A DNA stretch of 64,000 bases from Pseudopithomyces maydicus (taxonomy: Eukaryota; Ascomycota; Dothideomycetes; Pleosporales; Didymosphaeriaceae). This document shows positions 11,043 through 22,546 of the stretch, one piece after another. The translations under genes were made by a program, and so were the position numbers. Within the stretch, counting starts at the first letter, position 1, and each line of letters opens with the position of its first letter. Where the stretch lies: assembly GCA_026873275.1 (NCBI GenBank), contig JANTUC010000014.1, positions 1,116,001 through 1,180,000 of the forward strand. Direction: 5' to 3'. The notes under the pieces were generated by a model that was not told where the DNA came from, did not search any database, and worked only from the letters and a program-made list of their open reading frames with translations.

Positions 11043-11839
11043 ATTTTTCAGTGTAAGCTGTTTAATGGTGCAGGGTATTTGATTTGAATTTTCGGCTGTA
11101 CTGCGTTCGATGGGATGGTAGTGTGTCAGTGATTTAAATCTCTACACGTCGTCCTTTGAATGTCTCTTCAAAAGTGGCATATAGCTCGAACTCGTTGGAG
11201 TTGCTGCTGTGGTAGTTAGTTCAGTGGGGCGCACCCCCATTCTTGAGAAATCCGTCTCGAATGCAGGGAGGGCATTATTTTGGAGCAAAAGAATTCCGTA
11301 ATTGAAGCATACATATAATGACTATCATCGTAGTTACAAAGATTCGCATTTCGGCCGTATGACAGCTGCTCAGGTGGCGTTGGTGGGGACGGTTGTGATG
11401 TAGCCCTTGTGATTAATTAGCGTGATTGCCTGACATCTAACCTTAGCCCGTACATGGAAAGAGCGATGCCCAAAGATGACACGCCCTCCTCTGGTTCAAG
11501 TGGAAAATCAGGAGAATCATTTGCACACGAGATAAAATCAAACACGAAAACCGAAACTTGGTATAGATTTGCACCAGCGAGCCAGAACGCTCAAATCGCA
11601 CACTATCTTGCAAAGCCATTTTAAACCACACCAAAAATGATAACCCCGGGTATCGATAGATAGAGAAATTCTAACCCATCATGCCGATGACCAAATTCGG
11701 AGTCGCCTTAACACCAATATTGTCAATCCGCATCCCAATATAAACGCCAGTGGTGTACTCCTGGGTATAGTGTCGCTTTTGGCACATGGTAATCACTGTT
11801 GGAAGACGAATAAAAAATGATAAAACGTCATTGCGATGC
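11043..11839. other. Intergenic
   Basis: Upstream of the SnoaL-like gene and downstream of nse4. Short open frames only; no supported feature. Confidence 0.5.
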
Positions 11840-13406
11840 TTAGCTGTACCAGCCTTTGCCAGCGACGTCTGTCGCTTCAGGTTCGCGATGGGGGATAAGC
11901 GAGGACTTGATGTCGAAGGCTCGTACAAGTGCCTTCCAGGTAGCATAGTCGATAGAAAAGATGGCCTGGTTTCTGTCTACGTTGCGTTCTTGCCGTTCTT
12001 CGAGGGACTCCATTTCATGGGGAACTGTCGCATGTTAGTTATTATCACAACAGCTTACGTGGAAACGTACCAAGCAATGGCAGGCCATCGGCATCCATGA
12101 CGACCTTGGCAGTCCCCTCTTTGATGATGAAGCTGACGTAGAAAAGATTCTCCACCGTTTGAGCGAACGACTCTGGATGGATGACAAAATCGAACAAGGA
12201 TACAGCCGGTTCCATTTCCTTGGTAGGATGGACACGGTGCTGCTTGCAACGAGCCAGAAACTCTTCTTCAGAGTCAGGTTCGCCCATGGCATCCATAGCA
12301 GTGTTGAGATGGTTCTGGAGAACACCCTGAACTGCCTTGGCCATGTGTGTGACGCTAGAGCTCTCACTCTTTTGCATTTGTTCTAGTCGAACTTCCTCTG
12401 GTCGAGTGACGGGCCCCGCTGGTTGTTGCCGTCTCTGGGTGGCGCGGCGAGTGATTGCCCGTGTGCGCTTTTGGACGGACAGAGGCCCCAGGAGGAAACT
12501 CGATAATGGGGGCCGTCTGTTGAAAGGGAAACACGCATGCCTGCCGAGAAAAGCCCAGTCCAGCCCTTCTCCATCACCGTCTTCGTCCTCATCAAGTTGG
12601 GTCTGTTGTGGGCCACGGCCTTGCGGTTGCTCGTCTTCATTGGCACCAGGTGGTCTTCCTTCTTTCATATAGAAGATGCACCTTGATACGAACTGATCCA
12701 GATCCACTCCAATTCCTTGGTTCCCCTGGCTCACGCTGTTCTTCAATTGTTTCGAGGAAAGTTCGGTCACAGATGTCAAAAAGTGAGAATCTAAGACAGC
12801 ATCGGCGGTCATTCGGACCTTGGAAAACACGCGGGTTGCCTCTGGGATCAGCTCATTGAGTCGTTTACTGCCTGGTTTGATGAACTCATCGCGGTTGTCT
12901 AAAAAGTCAGTCATAGTAGAGACAGGCAAGAGGACTTATTTACCATCGATCTCGCGCTGCAGGTTACGATAGCTTGCCCGTATCCGCCGGCGCTTCTCGG
13001 GTTTCTGGTTGGGATTGTAATTTCGCAAGGCCGGATCGTTGTCCTCATCCTCCTCGTCCTCATCCTCGTCCTCGTCGGCAGGCTCTGGCGTACGCAGGCC
13101 CCGGTCGACCTGGGCATCGATGGGAGAAGGTAAACCTGCCCCATACTCGTCTTCATCGGCATCCTCCTCGTCCTCGAAAACACCCACGTCCATGTTCGAG
13201 CTCTCCGGTAGGTCTGATATGCCCATAGAAGCACTGTAGACCTTCCGGCGTTTACTGGGGTTTCCTGATTCGCCCGATTCTGGAGTGGGAAGGCGCGCAC
13301 GCCTACCCGGTACAGTCCTCTTCTTGCTAAGCGGCTGTGGTGTTATCTGCCGTGGTTCTGGGGCGTCGTTTTCCTTGTCTGAATTCACCGAAGGCCCGGG
13401 GCTCAT
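11840..13406 (-). CDS. nse4: Nse4, kleisin subunit of the Smc5/6 complex, 491 aa
   Basis: Exons 12944..13406, 12071..12898 and 11840..12024 are joined by introns of 45 and 46 bp, both phase 1. The N-terminus is disordered and very acidic (Asp/Glu runs near residues 60-130). The conserved kleisin part begins at RASYRNLQREID and DNRDEFIKPGSKRLNELIPEA. The C-terminal winged-helix hallmark follows: SLFDFVIHPESFAQTVENLF, VSFIIKEGTAKV, DADGLPLL. The last exon supplies QAIFSIDYATWKALV and the ending SSLIPHREP. Nse4 bridges the Smc5 and Smc6 heads in the nucleus and is needed for DNA repair and replication-fork stability. Length and motif order fit the fungal family. The gene is divergent from vps34, with 502 bp between starts. 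Confidence 0.93.
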
Positions 13407-13908
13407 GACGGAGTAGGTGGATTGTCGCGCCCTGGAAGAACGGGCGTCTGCGGGCGTGGGATCGCGATAGAGGGTGTCGACGGTCGTGGCGCGACTCTGG
13501 GGGTGGCCGAAGTCTTCGTGTTTAAACGTGCCATTTTAAACTCGCACGTCGGATAGGAAGCCGCAGGAGGGCGCGTCGTGGTGGTGGATGAGTAAAGGTC
13601 GACGACGCGGCGGCAAGAGCCCCCTCTAGCGCGATTTTGCAATGGGAGGAACGACCGGGGTGCGCGTCGTCGTATGCCAAGACCCCCACGTGTTAATGCC
13701 GTCGCGTAGGTACCGTGGGCCCACTAGATGACTACATACGCGGTGGCTTGTGACATGGACACGCCCACCCAAATCACCAAACAGCATATATATTTGATGG
13801 CGCCATACCAGGCGCGTACTGCAAGATAGACCACAGACTAATGCTTTCGTGCCTCTAGAACACCATCCACCTCGATGCACCCGGCTTCCCACGCCGTCAT
13901 CGCTGGCT
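13407..13908. promoter_or_regulatory. Shared divergent promoter region, nse4 / vps34
   Basis: 502 bp between two head-to-head start codons. No open frame with features; a TATATATTTG stretch lies near 13786-13795. Promoter role is inferred from position only. Confidence 0.5.
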
Positions 13909-16688
13909 ATGGAAGCCTTTCACTTTGCGACCACGACCGATCTCTCTGAGCTATCGGTGCATGTGAAGATGTGAGCGTCATCGGCTCTCTTGTATTTGTC
14001 ATTCTGGACGCTGACGAGCGACAGCGATCGTTTGGACGGCCACCAAAAGCCCATTCCGTACTCGGTCCTGCTCAAGAGGCCCGATCTGCGACATCGAGCC
14101 TCAAACACAAAGTAAGACTGACGGCCGACATTTCAGTGATTTGCTCACGCATTTTTAGCCCACATTCCGAGCTTCACATCACCGCCCAGATATGGGCAGA
14201 TAGCAAGCCGCTAACCGTTGAGGTCCAGACCGTCTACAAGTCTTTCAAGAATAACCGAATTTGGAACGAGTGGCTCCCACTTCCTATTACTTACGCAAAT
14301 CTCCCAGGTTCTGCCCAGATCGCCATAACCTTGTGGGACCTTTCACCTGCTGAGGACAAGGATTCGGACAGGCATGCGGTACCATTTGGAGGAACGACCA
14401 TCCCGCTGTTCGAGAAGGATAACACGCTGCGGAAGGGCCGCCAGCGCTGTAGGATTCACCGTTTCAAGCCTGCAGACGGTTTGTCTAATACCACCACGCC
14501 GTGGGTAATACCACCAGCACGGAAACGTAGGGACGATGTGCCGCAAGAGCATGCTGTCAACGAGCAGATCGCAGAGATGGAGCGGCTTGAAGAACTCTTG
14601 AAGAAGCAGGAAATGGGAGACATCCCAGAGAATCCATGGTTGGATAAACTGGTTTTTCGTAAAATGGAGAAGATCAAAGACAAGGCTATGGCTGCTGAAC
14701 ACGCCGCCATAGATCGTCGTAAGTCACAATTCGATGGAGCCAACGGTGCCAGCGGGCAAGATCCAGAGGCGGATCTATTTTACTTGGATATTGAGCTGCC
14801 ACGATTCGACCATTCTATCGTATTCACTGACATGGAGTACGCGCCCCCTCCTGTCTCAGATATCAAACTCTCATCAGACTCCGAGATACGATTACGTCCG
14901 CCCCCAGAAGTATCCTTCGGACCAGGTATCGGTACAGACGATGCAGAAGCTGGTCGACTGATACGCATTTACGATCCTGAGATCGGAAGGCGGGCGAACC
15001 CAGCCGAAGACAAGCACCGCGAGCTGATGCGCAGCCAGCAGACCGATTCTTTGGATCGTGACAGAAGACCGAACGTTCATGTTCGCGACAAACTATACGC
15101 GCTCATCGAGCGGGGCCCCCTTGATGATCTAACCGCACAAGAACGCGACGAGATTTGGAAATTCCGTTACTTCTTATCCACCCGGAAGCGCGCGCTAACC
15201 AAATTCGTTAAAAGTGTGGACTGGCACAACGGGAACGAAGCAAGACAAGCCGCACCCATGTTAGAGAAATGGGCCGAGATAGACGTTGATGATGCTTTGG
15301 AATTGCTGGGGCCGCAGTTCGATCACCCAGTCGTGCGCAGCTACGCCGTCGAACGCCTTAAGAAGGCCGGTGACGATGAGCTCCAGCTTTACCTCCTGCA
15401 GCTAGTACAGGCTCTCAAATACGAGGCCGCTGGGGATGGAGACGACTCGTCGCTGGCCCGCTTCTTGATCAGACGCGCAACCGACAGTCTCGCACTGGGC
15501 AATTTCTTGCACTGGTATCTGTCTGTCGAAGCTATGGACAATAGTGCCGACCAGCCGGAACAGTACCGTATGCTGTTCAGCAAAGTTGCATATGATTTCA
15601 ATATGGAGCTTGAGAAGACAGCTGAGGGGAGGGAAAGGCGCAGGATATTGAAACGTCAGACAGAGCTTCTTACCGTCCTCGGAAACTTCGCAAAGCAGGT
15701 ACGCGAGCGAGGCGGTGACCGCCCCGCCAAAATCGAGCGTCTCAAAAAATCACTCGCCGACCCTAAGAACGAGCTTGTTAGCTTCGAATCTTTGCCGCTT
15801 CCGTTAGACCCATCTGTCACAATCTGTGGCATCTATCCTGATGACTGCAACGTGCTCAAGTCTTCTCTCCTCCCAATGGTGCTAAACTTCCGCACGACGG
15901 ACAACAAGAAATATCCCTTCATTTTCAAGATGGGCGACGATCTTCGCCAGGACCAGCTCGTCATCCAGATCATAACACTAATGGATCAGCTCCTGAAGAA
16001 AGAGAATCTCGACCTCAAACTCACACCATATCCCATCCTTGCAACCGGGCCCAATACTGGTGCCTTCCAATTCGTTCCCTCCATGTCACTCGCTGCCGCC
16101 CTTGACAAGCACAAAGGCAGCCTCCTCTCCTATCTCCGCGCTAACAATCCCGACGACAGCGCGCCCCTACACGTACGTAAGGAAGCCATGGAGGCGTATA
16201 TCAAGTCATGCGCCGGCTACTCCGTCATCACCTACCTCCTTGGCGTTGGCGACCGCCATCTCGACAACCTACTCATTTCCCCCGATGGCCGCTTCTTCCA
16301 CGTCGATTTTGGCTATATTCTCGGACGCGACCCCAAACCATATGCTCCTCAGATGAAGATCGCGCCTCAGATGATTGAGGGTATGGGCGGTATGGAACAC
16401 GCCAATTACATCACGTTCAAGGAGTACTGCCTGACTGCGTGGTCGACGCTCCGCAAGTCGAGCAATCTTCTGCTCAATCTGTTTGCACTGATGAAGGAGG
16501 CGAATATCCAGGACATCAAGGTGGAGCGGGAAGGCAGCGTCAGGAAAGTGGAGCAGAGACTGTGGCTGGGTAAGAGTGAGGAGGAGGCTGGGCGAGAGTT
16601 CGAGAAGCTGATAGAGGAGAGTGTGGGGGATAGGTTGGCGGGGGTGATTGACAGGGCGCATGCGTGGGCGCAGTGGTTTAAGACGTAG
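13909..16688 (+). CDS. vps34: Vps34, class III phosphatidylinositol 3-kinase, 892 aa
   Basis: Exons 13909..13970, 14025..14111 and 14159..16688 are joined by phase-2 introns of 54 and 47 bp. The two short exons restore the expected N-terminus (MEAFHFATTTDL, VHVKIDRLDG, YSVLLKRPDLRHRAS), which the unspliced frame lacks. Domains: C2 (about residues 10-170, with LHITAQIWADSKPL and WNEWLPLPI), PIK helical domain (about 330-510, LTAQERDEIWKFRYFL) and kinase (about 590-892). Catalytic landmarks are the loop GDDLRQDQLV near 640, GVGDRHLDNLL near 745 and FHVDFGYILGRDPKP near 762. The C-terminal helix ends HAWAQWFKT. The enzyme makes PI3P on endosomes and autophagosome precursors, in a complex with Vps15, Vps30/Atg6 and Atg14 or Vps38. 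The gene is intact. Confidence 0.97.
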
Positions 16689-18434
16689 TGCTGAGGATTG
16701 AAGGATAGGAGGTATCGCATCGAACTAGATACTTCTTACATTAACATGAATACGTAATGGTTTTTGAATGCGTATTGAGCGTTGGCATTTGGTATGTGGA
16801 TTGCGTTCATCGTGAGCGACTCTGCTGATTGGATTGAAGAGGATTTTACGTTATATGTGCTACCAGCAGCCAACACCCATATGTTCGCCATGTATGGACT
16901 AGGATCAGTTTATATGCCGATATCTTTGATTGATCTTGCCTTCGAACAATAAATAGTCATGTCTTGAATAAATTGCCAGCCCTTTGTTGCTCTTCCAAAA
17001 GATGGAATTGAGAATCTGCTCGAGCAGTATTCACATATCAGTTTGATTCTTGGGGTACATAGCTAACAATATAGTATCTGGACACCCCAACGAGCTGCTG
17101 TCTCTCCACATCCACTCGTAGCCCCAAAAGCAAAGACGTGTCGTGAAAACAATGTTGCATCTGAGCGTTAGGTCCGAATTCGGGCGCCCGAAAAAGCAAG
17201 TGAGCATCCCGACTTGGACTAGCCTGTCCGCTTCGGACGCGAAGGTGGGTTGCCTCGCGAGACAATACTGCTGTACTCCACATGTCGCCTGTACGCACTG
17301 GATATAAGACCCCTTCTCGCGCACTACCTACCTGCTGTCAACTCTGTCGCATTGAATTACTCTCTAGGGACTGTGCTCCTCGCCCACAAAGTCTGAAGCA
17401 TCATGCACCCGCCTGGCCATCTACTACTACCCATCGCGCTTTCGCATTGCAAACCTAACGCCCGCATCATCACGCCACTAGGAATCAATCTCGACTTTAC
17501 ATGACCATCGTGTTTCTGTCAATGCCTGTCATTTAGATGAATAGGCGGCAATCGATGCAGGCGTGGCGTCGGCACCTGCATCCTGGTTGCTCGTATCGGG
17601 AATACACGCCCTTCTGGCCACTTGTCTGCGGCTGCTGTCCCGACTGCGGTTCTGTTGGCCTATCCCAAAGCTCCATCGGAGACGCACATTTACGCGATTC
17701 GCAATTTGTCGTGGGATTCGTTTACCTCAAGCGGCAGCGGTGCTCCACCACAATCGAAGATCAGAGCCACCAGCGGAGCAGGAGCGGCACACGGCACCAT
17801 GCGTAGCATCGCCAACTGTCCCCCTCTGTTTACAGGTGGTGACTGTGAACGCTGCCCAGCGTTAGGTGGCTGCACTCTGTAGAGCTGGCTCCCGCAGCGA
17901 CTGGACCTGCATACTGAGTTGGGTAAGCTCCAAGTGGCTGGAGGAAATTTAGTGGGGGGTTCACGACCGGCTTCTCGCTCGCCATCCACGCGACGGACCA
18001 TGTTGCGTTTTCCTTGGTTAGGCCCGGAGATCCCGGTACGCTCCTGCGTGAAAGGCAAGGCGGAACCTCTTGTCCAGTCGCCTATTCGAACGTCCATGCT
18101 GTTCTCTTTGCGCTGCTGCCGCTGCCGTCAATTCACGTCAATTACGCTGCACCCCGCTTTCCTGATAACAGTCGGACCTTCCTCTTCCCAGCAGGCCAAG
18201 ATTCGCAAGTGCATGCATGGCTTGAATCGTATGGCTTCGAGATTCCTATATGAGGTACTCTACTGCTTTGCCTTATGCTTCGCTACCCATTTCCACTTCT
18301 GCTGTGCAACCTGTCGAGGCTAGGCCCTTCACTCCGCTCGGCACTCCGCCTTCTACCGCTAAATCGGGTTTTTAGAGCCCCATTAGTCTCCCAGCAACTG
18401 CTCATGCACTCTTGAGAGACGTCGTAAAATCATC
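16689..18434. other. Intergenic, 1.7 kb
   Basis: Between vps34 and the DUF3445 gene. Several overlapping frames of 60-100 codons at 17530-17880 look superficially protein-like but share the same bases in three frames and have no domain. Nothing supported. Confidence 0.5.
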
Positions 18435-20027
18435 ATGGTCGACCCACCGCTGCTGCTGCTCGGTGTCGTCTTTATCATCAGCTCAACCTTCTTCATACTC
18501 TTTAAGAAAGGAAGACGCGATGTGCTGCTAGAACGACTTCATGTCCAGCGCCGACGGTTTTCGGGCTCGAAGACACCGCCTCGTTCGCTATCCCCAGGGA
18601 AGCCCGATGTCAACGCAGCGCCAGATTACTCGGACGTGTTCCCTCCGTCTCGTAAGATCGCCCTGGCAGGTATCCCAGGGTTCGCAGAAAAGGTGGGCAA
18701 GAGCCAGGAAGAGTTGATAGCTTCGGCTGAGAAAAGAGAATGTGTTCCGCTCACTACCGAACTCCACGATGCGAAGAAGACCATGTGCACCCCTTGTGAA
18801 TTTACTGTAGCAGAGATCGAGGCACTCGGTGATTTCCCAGACTACGCCATGCTTAGCGGCATACCCCTCCCCAAGCCATACGATGAATTCGACATTAAAA
18901 AGGCAATACCAAGGCCTTACCGACCTTTTAGGTGGGCATACCACCAGACGATGTGTAAGTGTGCGATGAGATCATGATGGATACGATCCTGATGACACTG
19001 CAGCTCTCACAAAGATGGAGCCTGACTGGTGGCTTGAGCTTGAGAATACTTACGAGGAGCGTATGAAACAACGACAGGAGATATTTGAGAAGGAAGGCGA
19101 GAAGGTGCTTAACATGCTCCCTGGATCCCACTTTGCCTGCAAAGAGTTGATGGAGATGTCCCTCCAATTTCTGTGTGCACGCTATCCGCAATACTTCCGT
19201 CTGGACAAGGGCAAAATGATCTTTTACAACGGCATACTGAAAACAGAATCCGACCTGAAAAACACGCACCCCCTCCACGTGCTCTTCAACAACGTCCCCG
19301 AGGACTTCGCCATCATGATGCGAAACCCAGTAGACGGTCTCTACACCTTTCGTGCCGGCCAAATCTGCAGCGCACTGGGCTGGAACGTGGGTTCCAAGAT
19401 CGGCAAGACTCTCCCAGAGATACACGCCCCTGTTCCAGATTACAAAGAGAAAATGCAAATGTCCATGGACCGGTACGTACATACACCGAGTCGTCGATGC
19501 CAACCCCACTCCCCACTTTCGACACCACGCTAACGCTGCGACCTAGTTATTTCACAAAGAAGCCCACCGATAAAGCCATCCAGCGCGGCTCGTGGGGCCT
19601 CGAAGTCGACCAGCCCCTCTACATGCCCCCCGGCGACCCCCACGAGAAGCTGCGCGACTTCCAAATGGCCGACCTCGATATCTCGCGCTGCAATCTGCGG
19701 GTCGACTGGCAGACGTTGCGGCGGTTGCCACTGTCGGGCGCCATCGTGTTCAATTTCAAGGCGTTGTTCACGCCATTGGAGGAGTTTCGCACAGAGCCGT
19801 ATATCCCGGCGCTGGTGCTGAAGGTATTAAATGAGGCGAAGCCGAGCCTGATGGCGTATAAAAATACTTGGCATACGGAGCACGTGGTTAAGCCGGCGTT
19901 GGAGCGGTGGGCGAAGGAGCAGGTGGAGAGGGGGTGGGTGCCGGAGGGGTGGGACCCGCATACGTTGGATGATAGTCCGTATTTCCCTGGGTGGGAGGAG
20001 AAGTGGAGGGGGCAGCAAGGGTTTTGA
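18435..20027 (+). CDS. DUF3445 family, haem-dependent oxidative N-demethylase-like protein, 489 aa
   Basis: Exons 18435..18954, 19004..19472 and 19547..20027 are joined by introns of 49 and 74 bp (phases 1 and 2). An N-terminal membrane anchor (LLLLGVVFIISSTFFILF) is followed by a basic stretch, so the protein is probably anchored with its catalytic part in the cytosol. The body has the DUF3445 order: YHQTMSLTKMEPDWWLELENTY, LHVLFNNVPEDFAIMMRNPVDGLYTFRAGQICS, GWNVGSKIGKTLPEIHAPVP, a RGSWGLEVDQPLYMPPGDPH segment and LRVDWQTLRRLPLSGAIVFNFK. The family includes the bacterial haem-dependent dimethylamine monooxygenase alpha subunit. For the fungal members the substrate is not established. Stop TGA at 20025-20027; the gene converges on the next one, 203 bp away. 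Confidence 0.85.
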
Positions 20028-20230
20028 GTGAGATGGGATGGGACCGGTAGTGCATATCGATATAGATAGTAGATTATGTATTTCGATTCACGGTGCATGG
20101 TGGGTAGAGGGATTGTAGATATCTCAGTTGAGGGTAAGACTTGATTAAATCGCATGCTCTATTAATACATGAAAGGAAATTGAAAGTATACCACGCCTCG
20201 AGCAAGACAAATACCGCCTGAACAACTGAA

Positions 20231-21843
20231 CTACTCATCACTCGGCATCTCCTGAGCTTGCATAGGCAACTGCTCCCTCACCCCCTCCGAAACCGCAGAA
20301 TCCACCCTAGTCTCCCTCCTGACCTCCACCCCCCAATCTCCCTCACACTCCCTTCGCTCCTCAGCTCCACCGGCCCAAGCGGCGCACACCACGTGAGCGA
20401 AGGCGGCACCGTCGGCACAGCCCTCGGCACCGTCACCCTCGCAGACACCAAATGCCCTCTGCCATCCACCCCCGTGACATTAAAACAGCTCTCGCCTTCC
20501 CCCAAACAGCTCGCATCCTCCTTCAAGCAAAGTGCAATCGCGCTAGTATCCTTCGCCGTATCGCACAGATGAGACGCCCACTCCACACTCCCCTCCTCAC
20601 ACGTAAGACCCCCTCATACTGCGCCCGCACCGTCAGCGCCCTCATGCGGCCCTTCTCCACGAGCAAGATGTACCGCCCATTCTGCGTCACGGCCGCAGAC
20701 AGTATTTGCCGCCCAGCTGTCTTTTCGGGGAGGGGGTGCCACGAGGGGGTGATGCGTCGAGGGGGGCGATGAAGCTCCGGACGAGCTGGGAGCCGTGTTT
20801 TTGGTTTGTAGCAACGAAGATGTATGGGGTTTGGGCGGGGGTCTCGAAGATTTCCACCGAGGTGATGTCGCCGCGGTGGGGCTGGGGGGATTAGTCACGG
20901 TCGGGGTGGGTGTGGTGCGTTGGGCTTTGGTGCTTACGGAGGGGAGGCGGGTGGAGTTGGCGTTGTAGGGTTTGCGGGGGGTGCTGGTGGGTTTGCCTGT
21001 GGGGAGCGGGGTGGTAAGCATGTGGGTGGTTTTCTATGTATATATATAGGTACATATATAGATGTATAGTGGAGATGCCTTACCTGTACTGTCTACCTGG
21101 ATGGTCCAACAGATGACGCGGTTGTCGGAGGTCACGGCGTAGACGATGAAGTTGTTCATCCGGACGAACTTTGAGAACCCGACTTTGTACACGGCACCAG
21201 TGCACTGGCCATGGTAGAGGCTCAGCTGGAAGGCATACGGTTTATTCCAGCATACTGTCCGGGAGAACTGGTACAATTTCACCCCGCTTGGCCCCTCGCC
21301 ACCTACAGCGACCCATGCGGCGGCGCTCTGGTATGTATCCGACGAGGCTATCTGCAAAATCGATACAGATCTCGGTATCCACGCTGCTTTCGGGTCGAGG
21401 CGTATATCCCCCAGATTGTTGCTTTCGAAGTCCTTCTTGGTCTTGTTGTCCCGGTATTCATACACGACAAGCCGAAGGTGCGTCACAACAGCCAGGAGAT
21501 CGTCTGAGATGGCAACACCACGTATGCTTTCACCCTTAGATATAGGTTTCAGAGGAAAGCTAACATACGGCTTGACATCTTTGTCACAATCCTGCTTCTC
21601 TACATCGAACAAACGAATTTCTAACGAGGTGGCAGCTGCGATACAGCCGTTTGGCGCTATGGCGGTAGAAACAAAAGTATCATTGTCGCATAGGGGAATT
21701 CGTCGCTTTTGTTGACACAGGCGCGTTCGCGAAGCTTTGGCCGACGTTGCTGATAGAACATCGAATCGCTCGTTCATAATACTCCAGCGTTGATCTGGCG
21801 CTCTCGGGGATGCCCCGGGTGATGCAAAAGAATAGCGAGCCAT
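20231..21843 (-). CDS. WD40-like beta-propeller protein of unknown function, three frameshifts
   Basis: Exons 21084..21843, 20938..20996 and 20231..20881 are joined by introns of 87 and 56 bp. The N-terminal 250 residues show repeated blade-like strands: FVSTAIAPNGCIAAATSLEIRLFDVE, GVAISDDLLAVVTHLRLVVYEY, AWVAVGGEGPSGVKLYQFS, KVGFSKFVRMNNFIVYAVTSDNRVICWTI. The last exon continues with HRGDITSVEIFETPAQTPYIFVAT, then LSAAVTQNGRYILLVEKGRM, a Cys-containing loop and a C-terminal VDSAVSEGVREQLPM. Three missing bases (at 20705-20707, 20609-20613 and 20329-20334) rejoin these pieces. The coding length with three bases added is 491 codons. I recognise only the propeller-like pattern; no function can be given. 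True stop TAG at 20231-20233, beyond an earlier frame's apparent end at 20278. Confidence 0.72.
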
Positions 21844-22546
21844 GCTTCACGGCATATTTTGCTTTGATTCTGCCAGCTTCGTGCCATGCCAGATAAGAAA
21901 TTGGAGAAATGAGGAGAGGAGTTGAGTGGCGGCCGTCGGGCGAAGGCAGCAGCCGGAATTCAGCATGAAACCTCTGCCTTAGACACGTCGAAGCGCAGCA
22001 ATCTGCTTGGAGTTCTCAGGCGTGCACATCCTACCAAGTACTCAGCCACTTTGTAACTGCACGTCGAGCATTCCGCCCCCAGCGATCGCTCTACTACTTT
22101 CCGGATGCAGAAAGTGAGGCGAGTGACATACCTACCTGTGCCAATTAAATAAGGGTGTGGCGTCGATTACCCCTCCTCTATCTGTTGTCTTGTGTTCTGA
22201 AGCATATACGAGACCGCGTACACTAGTCCTACAGGCTCCGATCATTATGCTCCTCACTATACAGGGCACGATATTCAGGTCGACTTGCTCCAGGCCTTCG
22301 TACTGCGCCTCAAGGACGTTGGTCCTGCGCCCTGGCACGTGAATATGTCTACGCAATGAACACATCGCGTTCGTCCGATATATGTATCATAATACTGCTC
22401 TTATCAGGCGGGCAGGGCGGTGCTACATTCCAAATTCATGCTGTTTCTCATGTTGACTGATGTGATATTACCGCTCATGTAGGCAGCCATCAGATGCAAA
22501 TCTTAAATTCTTTGCTTGAATCATTTGCAGAAGCCTTAGACCCACT
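21844..22546. promoter_or_regulatory. Divergent intergenic region, beta-propeller gene / permease
   Basis: 703 bp between two head-to-head starts. No gene or clear motif recognised; regulatory role inferred from position. Confidence 0.4.

Noticed and set aside
17530..17882. Overlapping plus-strand frames of 86-100 codons
   Set aside because: Three frames are open over the same bases, none shows a domain or splice signals, and composition is that of GC-rich spacer.
20614..21021. Pro/Ser/Thr-rich 135-aa protein on the minus strand
   Set aside because: It crosses two introns of the beta-propeller gene and uses the wrong frame of its last exon.
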